A DNA stretch of 53,379 nucleotides from Xenorhabdus griffiniae. Its GTDB lineage: Bacteria > Pseudomonadota > Gammaproteobacteria > Enterobacterales > Enterobacteriaceae. The translations under genes and the position numbers were made by a program. Of the stretch, positions 28,171 through 36,914 are shown piece by piece. The notes under the pieces were generated by a model. It saw nothing but the letters and a program-made list of their open reading frames with translations. It was not told the DNA's origin and did no database searches. Location: the NCBI RefSeq assembly GCF_001028135.1, contig NZ_LDNM01000057.1, positions 1 through 53,379 of the forward strand. The letters run 5' to 3'. Position 1 is the stretch's first letter; every line of letters starts with the position of its first letter.

Positions 28171-29649
28171 ATGGCTCAACGCGAAGAAAACAGCACAGCT
28201 ATTGCTTCTGGCGCAACGACTTCCTTGCTTGATGAAATTATGTCTCAAGCGAGAATGACTCCTGAAAATGACGGCTACTATATTGCTAAACAAGGTGTTG
28301 CTGCGTTTATCGGTAGCATCCTGGATACTGGCTCTAACGACGAACCCATCAACAAGCTGCTTGTTGATAAGATGATCGTTGAGTTGGATAAAAAGCTAAG
28401 TGAGCAGATGGATGAAATCATGCACGCGAAGCCGTTCCAGGAATTGGAATCTTCCTGGCGTTCACTGAAAATTTTGGTGGATCGCACAGATTTCCGTGAA
28501 AACATCAAAATCAACATCCTTCATGCCACTAAAGATGAATTGCTGGAAGATTTTGAATTCTCTCCTGAAATTATTCAGTCTGGCTTCTATAAGCACGTTT
28601 ATGCCTCAGGCTACGGCCAGTTTGGGGGGGAACCTGTTGCTTCCGTCATCGGTAACTACGCGTTCAACAACACCACGCCTGATATTAAACTGATGCAGTA
28701 TGTCAGTTCGGTTGGTGCGATGGCTCATGCACCATTCTTGTCTTCCGTTTCACCGGAATTCTTTGGTGTTAACAGCTTTACTGAGCTGCCTGCCATCAAA
28801 GATCTGAAATCCGTCTTCGAAGGCCCTTCACATACTAAATGGCGTGCGCTGCGTGAGTCAGAAGATTCACGTTACTTAGGCCTGACCGCCCCTCGTTTCT
28901 TGCTGCGTCTGCCTTATTCCAGTGTTGAAAACCCAATCAAGAACTTCAACTATCAGGAAAATGTCAGCCGTGAGCACGAACATTTCTTGTGGGGCAATAC
29001 TGCGTACTTGTTGGCTAGCTGCCTGACTGACAGCTTTGCTAAATACCGCTGGTGTCCAAACATCATTGGTCCACAAAGCGGTGGTGCAGTCAGCGACCTG
29101 CCAGTTCACCTGTATGAAGCAATGGGTCAGATTCAGGCGAAGATCCCAACAGAAGTTTTAGTCACTGACCGCCGTGAATTCGAACTGGCAGAAGAAGGCT
29201 TCATTACCCTGACCATGCGTAAGGGTAGCGATAATGCCGCATTCTTCTCGGCAAACTCGGTTCAGAAACCCAAAGTGTTCCCCAATACTCGTGAAGGGAA
29301 GAACGCCGAAACCAACTACAAGTTGGGCACCCAGCTTCCATACATGTTCATCATCAACCGTCTGGCTCACTACATCAAAGTGTTGCAGCGCGAACAGATC
29401 GGCTCCTGGAAAGAGCGTCAGGATCTGGAACGTGAACTGAACATGTGGCTGAAACAGTACATTGCTGATCAGGAAAATCCACCAACTGACGTTCGTAGCC
29501 GTCGTCCTCTGCGTGCCGCTGAGATTAAGGTACTGGATGTTGAAGGCGATCCAGGCTGGTATCAGGTGGCGATGCAAGTTCGCCCGCACTTCAAATACAT
29601 GGGTGCAAGCTTCGAACTGTCGCTGGTTGGACGTTTGGATAAGGAATAA
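28171..29649 (+). CDS. tssC: T6SS contractile sheath large subunit TssC
   Basis: TssC/VipB (492 aa) is the large sheath protomer. Conserved stretches: KPFQELESSWRSLKILVDRT, SGYGQFGGEPVASVIGNY and the C-terminal LRAAEIKVLDVEGDPGWYQ, followed by the sheath-handshake strand near residues 475-490. Length matches the family (about 490). It is preceded by AAAGGAATTT. tssE starts two bases after its stop, so translation is coupled. Confidence 0.97.
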   Translation: MAQREENSTAIASGATTSLLDEIMSQARMTPENDGYYIAKQGVAAFIGSILDTGSNDEPINKLLVDKMIVELDKKLSEQMDEIMHAKPFQELESSWRSLKILVDRTDFRENIKINILHATKDELLEDFEFSPEIIQSGFYKHVYASGYGQFGGEPVASVIGNYAFNNTTPDIKLMQYVSSVGAMAHAPFLSSVSPEFFGVNSFTELPAIKDLKSVFEGPSHTKWRALRESEDSRYLGLTAPRFLLRLPYSSVENPIKNFNYQENVSREHEHFLWGNTAYLLASCLTDSFAKYRWCPNIIGPQSGGAVSDLPVHLYEAMGQIQAKIPTEVLVTDRREFELAEEGFITLTMRKGSDNAAFFSANSVQKPKVFPNTREGKNAETNYKLGTQLPYMFIINRLAHYIKVLQREQIGSWKERQDLERELNMWLKQYIADQENPPTDVRSRRPLRAAEIKVLDVEGDPGWYQVAMQVRPHFKYMGASFELSLVGRLDKE

Positions 29650-29651
29650 TC

Positions 29652-30092
29652 ATGGCTGCGCTGTACAGTTGGAGTAGGGGCAGCTCTGCCAGTCTGTTCG
29701 AGCGCATTCAAGGGAAGAGCGGTGGCTCTTCCCGTCAATCAAGGATGCGTGCACTACTTGATTCTATTAGGAAGCATTTGAATGAAGTGCTGAATTCCCG
29801 TCCGGGTGCTTGCCAAAGTGCCGTAGATTTAGGGGTCATTGATCTCAATGATGCGACCGCAACATCGGTGGATTTCAAGCAAAGTATCGAATGGGCGATT
29901 GAAGGGTGCATCAGAAATTATGAGCCAAGAATATCAGCGGTTTCTGTCAGCGCCATCAATGATGATTCAGATCCGTTGCTGTTGAGCTTTCATATCAGCG
30001 CTGAAATCTCTCTGGATGATATCAACGATCTTGTGGAATTTAGCATCCAGTTGGATAACAACCGGCGCTATTGCCTGGAGCGAACCCAATAA
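29652..30092 (+). CDS. tssE: T6SS baseplate protein TssE (gp25-like)
   Basis: TssE (146 aa) is the T4 gp25-like baseplate wedge protein that starts sheath polymerisation. The N-terminal part has SLFERIQ, and the gp25 core contains the conserved IRNYEPRIS near residues 107-115 and the strand FHISAEIS. It is squeezed between tssC and tssF with gaps of 2 and 0 bases. Length is typical. Confidence 0.93.
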   Translation: MAALYSWSRGSSASLFERIQGKSGGSSRQSRMRALLDSIRKHLNEVLNSRPGACQSAVDLGVIDLNDATATSVDFKQSIEWAIEGCIRNYEPRISAVSVSAINDDSDPLLLSFHISAEISLDDINDLVEFSIQLDNNRRYCLERTQ

Positions 30093-31925
30093 ATGTCATT
30101 TGAAAAATATTTCAGAGATGAGTTGAACTATCTGCGGCAACTGGGAAAAGAAGCCGCAGTTGAGCGACCTCATCTTGCCGCATTTTTGTCAGAACAGGGT
30201 TCTGATCCCGACGTTGAGCGTTTGCTTGAAGGTTTTGCCTTCCTGACGGGTAACCTGCGGGCAAAGATTGATGATCAATTCCCTGAATTGACCCACGGCC
30301 TGCTCAATATGCTGTGGCCGAACTATTTGCGTCCAACTCCCAGCATGACCATCATCGAGTATACCCCGGATGAGAGCGTGGTGACGAAAGCGACACAGGT
30401 CAAGCGTGGCACACAGATTATGAGCCATTCGTTGTCGGCTCAGGATGATATTTTTTCGAACGAAAAATCGGCTGGCAAAAAAGACGATCCAGATCGCTGC
30501 ACCTTTACGCTCTGCCGCGATGTCTGGCTTTTTCCGCTTTCCATCCGTGACATTACCGTCAATAACAGTAATGAAACTGGAATTATCGGCCTGAATTTTA
30601 CGTCGAAAACAGAACTGAGCCTGCATGAGTTGGAGCTAGGCAAACTGCGTTTTTATTTGAGCGGTGATAATTATACCACCTCCCAGCTCTATTTCTGGCT
30701 TTGCTACTACTTCAGAAAAGCAGAGTTGGTGGCAGGCGATACCGTGATCCCGCTGCCAGATTTTGATTTTGTGCCTGTGGGATTTGAGCGGGAAGATGCG
30801 TTACTGCCTTACCCCAAAAATGCCTATATGGGATATCGTATCTTGCAGGAATATTTCTGTTTCGCGGAAAGTTTCCTGTTTTTTGATGTGAAAGGCTTCC
30901 CGGAACTGCCGGAAGATCTCAAGACCAAAGATTTCAAACTGAATTTACATTTTTCTCAGGCATTGCCACCAGAAGCCAAGATTCGCCATGACACTTTTCG
31001 TCTGCACTGCACACCCGCAATCAACCTGTTCCCCATGGACAGTGAAGCCATTGAACTCAATGGCAGCCAGACGGAATACCCATTGAAAGCCAGTTACAGC
31101 TTCCCGGATAACTACGACATTTTCTCCGTTGATAGCGTAGAAAGCTGGCTGACGGGGGAAAATGGTGAACGCAGTCGTGCCCGTCTTGGTGAGCGAGTCT
31201 ATACCCCGTTTGAAAGTTTCAACCACCAAATGGATGACGAAGATGAACGTTCGATGCGTTATTACCGTATCCGGGTGAAAGAGTCGCCTTTCCGCCGGGG
31301 GCTGGAACATTTCATCTCATTGGTACGGAACGATGAGGCTGATCTGCTCAGACTCAAACTGAAAGAAAATGTTTCGATCAGATTGACCTGTACTAACCGT
31401 GAATTGCCTTTAGAGTTGCGGGTTGGCGACATTAATTACCCTTCAACCGGCAGCCCGTCATTTGCGTCATTCCGCAATATTACGCGGCCGTCAGTGCCTC
31501 TCTACCCTTTGTTGGATGGCGGTTTGCACTGGTCATTGCTGTCAAATATGTCGCTCAACTATATGTCATTGCTGGATAAGGATGCCCTAAAACAGGTGCT
31601 ACGTACCTACGATTTCCCCAGTATTCATAACCGGCAGTCCAAGCGTTCATCGCAGAAACGGCTTGATGCTATTGAAAAAATTGATACAAAGCCGACAGAT
31701 CACCTATTCCGTGGTCAGCCTGTCCGTGGATTGCGCTCAACCCTGTATATCCGGCAACAGGCATTCAGCTCGGAAGGCGAGCTTTATCTGTTCAGTACGA
31801 TTCTGTCACGGTTTTTCTCACTGTATGCCAGCGTCAATGCGTTTCATATGTTGAAGGTAATCAATTTAGATAATCAGGAATGTTATGAATGGCCGGTACA
31901 GATAGGTCAACACTCGTTGATGTAA
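30093..31925 (+). CDS. tssF: T6SS baseplate protein TssF
   Basis: TssF/VasA (610 aa) forms the baseplate wedge with TssG and TssK. The N-terminus FEKYFRDELNYLRQLGKEA is diagnostic. Other family sequence includes PDVERLLEGFAFLTGNLRAK and, near the end, GEGELYLFSTILSRFFSLYASVN-like residues. Its ATG directly follows the TAA of tssE. The 3' end overlaps tssG by 37 bases, the largest overlap in the cluster. Confidence 0.96.
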   Translation: MSFEKYFRDELNYLRQLGKEAAVERPHLAAFLSEQGSDPDVERLLEGFAFLTGNLRAKIDDQFPELTHGLLNMLWPNYLRPTPSMTIIEYTPDESVVTKATQVKRGTQIMSHSLSAQDDIFSNEKSAGKKDDPDRCTFTLCRDVWLFPLSIRDITVNNSNETGIIGLNFTSKTELSLHELELGKLRFYLSGDNYTTSQLYFWLCYYFRKAELVAGDTVIPLPDFDFVPVGFEREDALLPYPKNAYMGYRILQEYFCFAESFLFFDVKGFPELPEDLKTKDFKLNLHFSQALPPEAKIRHDTFRLHCTPAINLFPMDSEAIELNGSQTEYPLKASYSFPDNYDIFSVDSVESWLTGENGERSRARLGERVYTPFESFNHQMDDEDERSMRYYRIRVKESPFRRGLEHFISLVRNDEADLLRLKLKENVSIRLTCTNRELPLELRVGDINYPSTGSPSFASFRNITRPSVPLYPLLDGGLHWSLLSNMSLNYMSLLDKDALKQVLRTYDFPSIHNRQSKRSSQKRLDAIEKIDTKPTDHLFRGQPVRGLRSTLYIRQQAFSSEGELYLFSTILSRFFSLYASVNAFHMLKVINLDNQECYEWPVQIGQHSLM

Positions 31926-32941
31926 TCACTGAACAGGATCCTGCCACGCCGCTGGCATTGGATATCTCACAGTACAACTTTTACCAGCTGGTTGAGCTGC
32001 TTAACCAGCTAGCGGTAGCGTGGGATAAAACCGGAGAGACAGATCGTCCTGATCTGGAATCTGTCCGTTTTCGTTCCAGCGCCAGCCTGGCATTTCCGAC
32101 CCGGGATGTCATCTCGCTTACGCAATCCAAAAAGGGATACTTCGAACTGGAAGTTTCCTTTATGGGGTTGCATGGCAGCCAGTCCCCGATGCCAGGCTAT
32201 TATCTGGATTCACTGGCATGGGAAGATGCTCAGGGGGAAAACCGTCTGACGGATTTTCTCAACATTTTCAACCACCGTTTAATTACGATCCTGCATCAGA
32301 TTTGGCGGAAATACCGCTATTACATCTGTTTCAAGAAAGGTGGGGAAGATTATTTTTCTCAACGTATGTTCTCTCTCGTTGGGTTAGGCAGTGATGTCAA
32401 CCGCCGGATGCTGAACATCAATCACAGCAAAATGCTGGCGTACGCCGGATTACTGGCAAGCCCCGGACGTTCGCCAGAAGTCATATGCAGCCTTGTTTCC
32501 CACTGTTTTGATTTGCAGGACGTCACGTTGCACGGCTGGCAATTCAGGAAAGTCACCATTCCCGTGTATCAGCAGAATCGTCTGGGGGGAGAAAACAAGG
32601 GGCTAAAAGTTGGTGATACCAAATTATCAGTATTAGGAGACAACTTCACCATTGGTGCTTGGGTTGGGGATTATAGTGGTAAGTTTTTGCTTAGTATTAA
32701 TAACTTAACTCGGGACCGGTTCCTTTCATTCCTGCCTGATGGCAAAAACTATCTGCCATTGGTGATGTTCATCTCTTTTGTCATGCGCAGCCAGTTTGCT
32801 TGGGAACTGCGTCTTAGTCTGGCTGAAAATCAGGTCAGCGGCATGGTATTGGGGGCAACGCAGAATAACCATTTGGGATGGACCAGTTTTCTCGGCGAAC
32901 CGGAACAGAAACCTTCTGTCATCATTTCAGTTATGGAATAA
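31889..32941 (+). CDS. tssG: T6SS baseplate protein TssG
   Basis: TssG/VasB (350 aa) is the second wedge protein and partner of TssF. Typical blocks: RFRSSASLAFPTRDV near residues 61-75, FMGLHGSQSPMPGYYLD, and FNHRLITILHQIWRKYRYY. The ATG at 31889 lies inside the end of tssF and has AGGA eight bases upstream. Length is in the usual range (330-350). Confidence 0.95.
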   Translation: MAGTDRSTLVDVITEQDPATPLALDISQYNFYQLVELLNQLAVAWDKTGETDRPDLESVRFRSSASLAFPTRDVISLTQSKKGYFELEVSFMGLHGSQSPMPGYYLDSLAWEDAQGENRLTDFLNIFNHRLITILHQIWRKYRYYICFKKGGEDYFSQRMFSLVGLGSDVNRRMLNINHSKMLAYAGLLASPGRSPEVICSLVSHCFDLQDVTLHGWQFRKVTIPVYQQNRLGGENKGLKVGDTKLSVLGDNFTIGAWVGDYSGKFLLSINNLTRDRFLSFLPDGKNYLPLVMFISFVMRSQFAWELRLSLAENQVSGMVLGATQNNHLGWTSFLGEPEQKPSVIISVME

Positions 32942-32946
32942 CGACC

Positions 32947-34242
32947 ATGGAAAAAAATCAACCAATCCTTTCATTGCGGGTTCTTAACAGTGAACAGCTG
33001 GAAAGTGGTAAAGCCGCCAACTGCCAGTTCTCGATACAGGGTGGTACGGTCGGTAGCAGTGAAAGCCACCTTTGGTCAGTGCAGGATCAGCAGGGCAATG
33101 TCTGCCCGTCCCAATTCGCCATTAAATGGCAGGATGGGGCATTTTGCCTGCAAGTATTTGCTGAATCAGTGCAAATCAACAGTGCGGCTTTGACGCCAGA
33201 GTCGGGTTTGATCTTGTTACAACAAGGCGATCAAATCAACGTAGGTAATTTGTCGATCAAGACCCATATCAGTTTTTCTGAGGCAGATCGTGTTGATCCT
33301 TCAATGATATCCCCCGAATCGTTGGTTTCCAGTTATAGCAATCCGTTGGATGCCATGATGGAAGGTGCACCTGTACAAAAATCGGCGTTTGCCCACGATG
33401 AAGGCATTGCTCCAACGGTTATGCATCGTTTCAGTGATGATCCGCTACGGGTACTTGATAGCGAGAGCCTGACCACATTGAAACCCAGGGTTGAAGCTGA
33501 TGATACGGAACAACTTTTGCCGCCGGATCATTACCAGACCCCCCCATTTGCTAACCCTATTTCTGATAACCGAGGCAGTGTTATGGATCAGGAGTTCCTT
33601 GATTTACCGGGCATCGATTCCGACAGACAGTACGAAAGTATGGATGTTGATCATGTCGCCATTACCCCTCTCATGCGTGGGCTGGAAGCACGTTTGCCTT
33701 TGCACGACAGCCAGCAGGCAAATGATTTTCTGCAAGAAATGGGTAAAACCATGAAAGCCGCCATTGAGGGGTTATTGGCTCTCCAGCGTGAACAACATGG
33801 GTTACGTGATAAACAGCTCCGGCCTATCGAAGATAATCCACTGCGCCTGAATATGGATTACGACACGACCATGCAGGTGATGTTTTCTGATCAGAAAAGT
33901 CCGGTTCATCTCTCCGCTCCGGCTGCGGTAGCGGAAAGTTTGCAAAACCTGCAATTACACTATCAGGCTAACCGAATTGCCATCTCTGCCGCACTGGACA
34001 CCATGCTGGAAGCCTTTGCGCCAGAGCAATTGCTCCGTCGGTTCTCACACTATCGTCGTAGCAATGAAGCCAGGAATAAAGACGCATCCTGGGCCTGGGA
34101 CATGTACACCAACTATTACCGAGAATTATCTTCCAGTCGCCAACAAGGATTCGAAAAATTATTCCGCGAGGTGTATGAGCAGGCTTATGACCGCGCATTG
34201 CGTCAGGGCTTGGAGGAATCCAGCAATGACACATTCCGCTAG
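32947..34242 (+). CDS. tagH: T6SS-associated FHA-domain protein TagH with degenerate FHA
   Basis: This 431-residue protein sits where V. cholerae has vasC/fha. An N-terminal FHA-like domain (residues about 8-105) is followed by a low-complexity linker and the conserved C-terminal T6SS domain (about 285-425; LRPIEDNPLRLN, RFSHYRRSNEARNKDASWAWD). In a canonical FHA domain the loops read GR-S and S-R-H; here they read GSSESH and CPSQF, so phosphothreonine binding is doubtful. No PpkA kinase or PppA phosphatase gene lies in the window, which fits a phosphorylation-independent role. The start at 32947 (MEKNQPILS) is six bases after the tssG stop; an upstream in-frame ATG at 32878 is inside tssG and adds unrelated residues. 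Confidence 0.85.
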   Translation: MEKNQPILSLRVLNSEQLESGKAANCQFSIQGGTVGSSESHLWSVQDQQGNVCPSQFAIKWQDGAFCLQVFAESVQINSAALTPESGLILLQQGDQINVGNLSIKTHISFSEADRVDPSMISPESLVSSYSNPLDAMMEGAPVQKSAFAHDEGIAPTVMHRFSDDPLRVLDSESLTTLKPRVEADDTEQLLPPDHYQTPPFANPISDNRGSVMDQEFLDLPGIDSDRQYESMDVDHVAITPLMRGLEARLPLHDSQQANDFLQEMGKTMKAAIEGLLALQREQHGLRDKQLRPIEDNPLRLNMDYDTTMQVMFSDQKSPVHLSAPAAVAESLQNLQLHYQANRIAISAALDTMLEAFAPEQLLRRFSHYRRSNEARNKDASWAWDMYTNYYRELSSSRQQGFEKLFREVYEQAYDRALRQGLEESSNDTFR

Positions 34243-34780
34243 TCGCCGTATATGGGCTGTAGGGATTTTATTGCTGTCAGTGATGTTGCTGAACGGCTGT
34301 AGCAGTGCATGGAACGCAACAAAAAAAGTGGGCCAGGTCATTTGGGACCCTTCCACACCGGTAGGTAAACCCGATGAGCAGGTCTCTGTTGCCAACATTA
34401 CATTGCTGGCCGAACCCGACATCAACCCCAATGAAAGTGGTGAAGCGGTTCCTGTTGAAATGAATTTGGTTTATCTCAGTGAGGATTCACGCTTTCTGGC
34501 TGCCGACTATGACCAGCTTGATAGCGATAAGCTCGAAAAAGCACTGGGGAAAAACTACATCGATCATCAGGATTACACCCTGTTACCAGGACAATACAAA
34601 CCCCTGGAGCAGATCGCATTGGAAAAGAAAAACCGTTACATCGGGGTCATCGTTCACTATGCAGATGCAAATCAATCTGAATGGAAAAAGATCATCCGGG
34701 TAAAAGACATCGGCCGCCATTATCACATCTTGGTGCATGTCAGAAATAACGACGTCGAACTTAGAAAAGAGGAGGAGTAA
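34226..34780 (+). CDS. tssJ: T6SS outer-membrane lipoprotein TssJ
   Basis: TssJ/VasD (184 aa) anchors the membrane complex to the outer membrane and binds periplasmic TssM. The start is MTHSASRRIWAVG, followed by a hydrophobic stretch and lipobox LLNGC with the lipidated cysteine at C25; the residues after it (SSAW) do not hold an inner-membrane retention Asp. The mature part is a transthyretin-like beta-sandwich (NITLLAEPDINPNESGEAVP near residues 55-75). The ATG at 34226 follows GGAGGAATCC and overlaps tagH by 17 bases. A longer frame upstream exists but is only tagH read in another frame. Confidence 0.92.
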   Translation: MTHSASRRIWAVGILLLSVMLLNGCSSAWNATKKVGQVIWDPSTPVGKPDEQVSVANITLLAEPDINPNESGEAVPVEMNLVYLSEDSRFLAADYDQLDSDKLEKALGKNYIDHQDYTLLPGQYKPLEQIALEKKNRYIGVIVHYADANQSEWKKIIRVKDIGRHYHILVHVRNNDVELRKEEE

Positions 34781-34782
34781 TC

Positions 34783-36135
34783 ATGCCAGGCAAAAATCGG
34801 GTGATTTGGCACGAAGGATTATTCATCAAACCCCAACATTTTCAGCAACAACAAAAACATATTGATTATCTGGCACATAGCCTTGTTTCAGTCTTGACAC
34901 CTTATGCGCACGGTTTCAGCTCCCTGAGCATTAATGATGATTTGCTCAAACTGGGACGTATCGGGATCACCGAAGCCAGTGGCATTATGCCGGATGGCAC
35001 TGTTTTTTCTGCACCTGGTCAAGATATGCTGCCAAAACCGTTGGATATCCAGAATACCAATGGCGAGAAAAGCAAAGATATTTATCTGGCATTGCCTATG
35101 TCCAGCGATACCATTCTGGAAATTGCCGATCCGGATGCAGAAACGCAAAGTACGGTGCGTTATCGCAAATTACCGACCAATATCCGAGACCTTCATACCA
35201 AAGGTGGTGATACCACTGCCGTGGAGCTTGCCCAACTGACGCCCGTTCTGATGCAAGGCTCCGAGGACATGAGTGCTTACACCACCATTCCACTGTGCCG
35301 TATCAAAGAAAAGCAAAAAAATGGCAACATTGTTCTGGATAACGAATTTGTCCCGACCTGTTTGTCTATCTTCGTGGCTGACAAACTCAGGCGTTTCATG
35401 GTGGAAATTGATGGCCTGCTGACCGAGCGTTCAAGAACACTGGCTAAACGCATTGGTTCGCCGGGTCAGCAAGGGGTGGCGGATGTCGCCGAATTTATGA
35501 TGCTGCAATTGCTCAACCGCGTTCAGCCGTTGTTCAACCATTATGCCAAACAAACCGTTTTGCACCCGCTACATTTGTATACCGAGCTACTCCAGACTTG
35601 TGGCGAGTTGAGGACGTTCACCGATTCAAGCCGCCTGCCGGGGAATATATTGGCGTATGACCACAATAACCTGACCGATACCTTCCAGGCTGTGATGCAC
35701 GCAATTCGTGATGCGTTGAATGTGGTTCTGACCCCACGTGCAACGTCGATTGCGCTGAAACAGAACGAAGGTGGCATTCGTGTGGCAACCCTGCACGACA
35801 ACGATCTGTTGCGCAAGTCCGAATTCGTACTGGCAATCAGCGCCAGCACACCGCAGGAGCAGTTGCGACGCCAGTTCGTCCAGCAAACCAAAGTCACATC
35901 AATGGAAAAAATCCGCGATCTGGTCAGCGTCCAGTTGCCGGGTGTGCCATTGATTGCCCTGTCTGCTGCGCCACGCCAGTTGCCGTATCACTCTGGATAT
36001 ACCTACTTCCGTCTGGATCAGAAGAGTCCGGCGTGGAAAGAGATCCTGCAAGGAAATTCCATCGCGTTCCACGTATCAGGGGATTTCCCTGACTTAGATA
36101 TGCAGCTCTGGGCTATCAGGGGCGGTAAGGAATAA
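34783..36135 (+). CDS. tssK: T6SS baseplate protein TssK
   Basis: TssK/VasE (450 aa) links the baseplate to the membrane complex through TssL and TssM and resembles a phage receptor-binding protein. Conserved: VIWHEGLFIKPQHFQQQ at the start and FRLDQKSPAWKEIL near the end, where the C-terminal domain contacts TssL. It begins two bases after the tssJ stop behind GAGGAGTAATC. Length matches the family (about 445). Confidence 0.97.
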   Translation: MPGKNRVIWHEGLFIKPQHFQQQQKHIDYLAHSLVSVLTPYAHGFSSLSINDDLLKLGRIGITEASGIMPDGTVFSAPGQDMLPKPLDIQNTNGEKSKDIYLALPMSSDTILEIADPDAETQSTVRYRKLPTNIRDLHTKGGDTTAVELAQLTPVLMQGSEDMSAYTTIPLCRIKEKQKNGNIVLDNEFVPTCLSIFVADKLRRFMVEIDGLLTERSRTLAKRIGSPGQQGVADVAEFMMLQLLNRVQPLFNHYAKQTVLHPLHLYTELLQTCGELRTFTDSSRLPGNILAYDHNNLTDTFQAVMHAIRDALNVVLTPRATSIALKQNEGGIRVATLHDNDLLRKSEFVLAISASTPQEQLRRQFVQQTKVTSMEKIRDLVSVQLPGVPLIALSAAPRQLPYHSGYTYFRLDQKSPAWKEILQGNSIAFHVSGDFPDLDMQLWAIRGGKE

Positions 36136-36137
36136 TC

Positions 36138-36905
36138 ATGAGTGATATCAATGTTGACAGTCCGTCACTGGAAAAGTCTGAAACGCTGCAAACGTCTCAA
36201 CGCCAGTACCAGCTACCGTTGCGTGGTGAAAGCCTCAACCCCATGATCGATGCCGCCACCCCCTTGTTGGGGATGGTCTTGCGTTTGCAGGATATGACGG
36301 ATCAGGCACTGCCAGACAAGCTTTACCAACAGGTTGTTACTGACATTCGGGCCATTGAGCAGTCTCTGCAAACCAAGGGTTATGAACCCGGCGCGATTGT
36401 TTCATTCCGTTACGTACTGTGCACCTTCATTGATGAAACTGCGTTGGGGCACGGCTGGAACAGCCAGAATGGCTGGTTGAAGCAATCACTGTTGGTGCAC
36501 TTCCACAATGAAACCTGGGGAGGGGAGAAGGTTTTCGTCTTGCTTGAACGTTTGATGGGAGAGGCACAGCGCTACCAGCATCTGCTGGAGTTCATTTACC
36601 TCTGCCTCTGTCTGGGCTATCGCGGGCGCTACAAAGTCAGCGCCCAGAAAAGCGATGACTTTGAGCGCTTGTTCCGTCGGTTGCAGCAACAGCTTCACTC
36701 ACTGCGCGGGGATACTCCGCCGACCACGTTGTATGTCAACGTCAACGAGAGTAATGCGCGTTATCGCCTGAGCAGACGATGGACTATCAAGCACCTGTTC
36801 GTGATTAGCGTGGGCTTGCTGGTGGCTGTTTACAGCTTTTATGCCATTCGCCTCGGTGATCAGACCCAAGACATATTAAAGCAGCTAAGTAACTTATTGA
36901 GATAG
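36138..36905 (+). CDS. tssL: T6SS membrane-complex protein TssL (IcmH/DotU), short form
   Basis: TssL/VasF (255 aa) is a tail-anchored inner-membrane protein whose cytoplasmic hook domain (residues about 35-205; NPMIDAATPLLGMVLRLQ, YVLCTFIDETALGHGWN) binds TssK. One membrane helix near residues 222-242 (FVISVGLLVAVYSFYAI) is followed by only a dozen residues. The form with an OmpA-like peptidoglycan-binding tail is thus not used here, and no separate peptidoglycan-binding subunit is visible in the cluster. It starts two bases after tssK. Confidence 0.95.
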   Translation: MSDINVDSPSLEKSETLQTSQRQYQLPLRGESLNPMIDAATPLLGMVLRLQDMTDQALPDKLYQQVVTDIRAIEQSLQTKGYEPGAIVSFRYVLCTFIDETALGHGWNSQNGWLKQSLLVHFHNETWGGEKVFVLLERLMGEAQRYQHLLEFIYLCLCLGYRGRYKVSAQKSDDFERLFRRLQQQLHSLRGDTPPTTLYVNVNESNARYRLSRRWTIKHLFVISVGLLVAVYSFYAIRLGDQTQDILKQLSNLLR

Positions 36906-36914
36906 GAAGTCGCC

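Noticed and set aside
33977-34225. N-terminal 83-residue extension of TssJ
   Set aside because: It is tagH read in another frame; the ATG at 34226 has a strong ribosome-binding site and starts a proper lipoprotein signal peptide.
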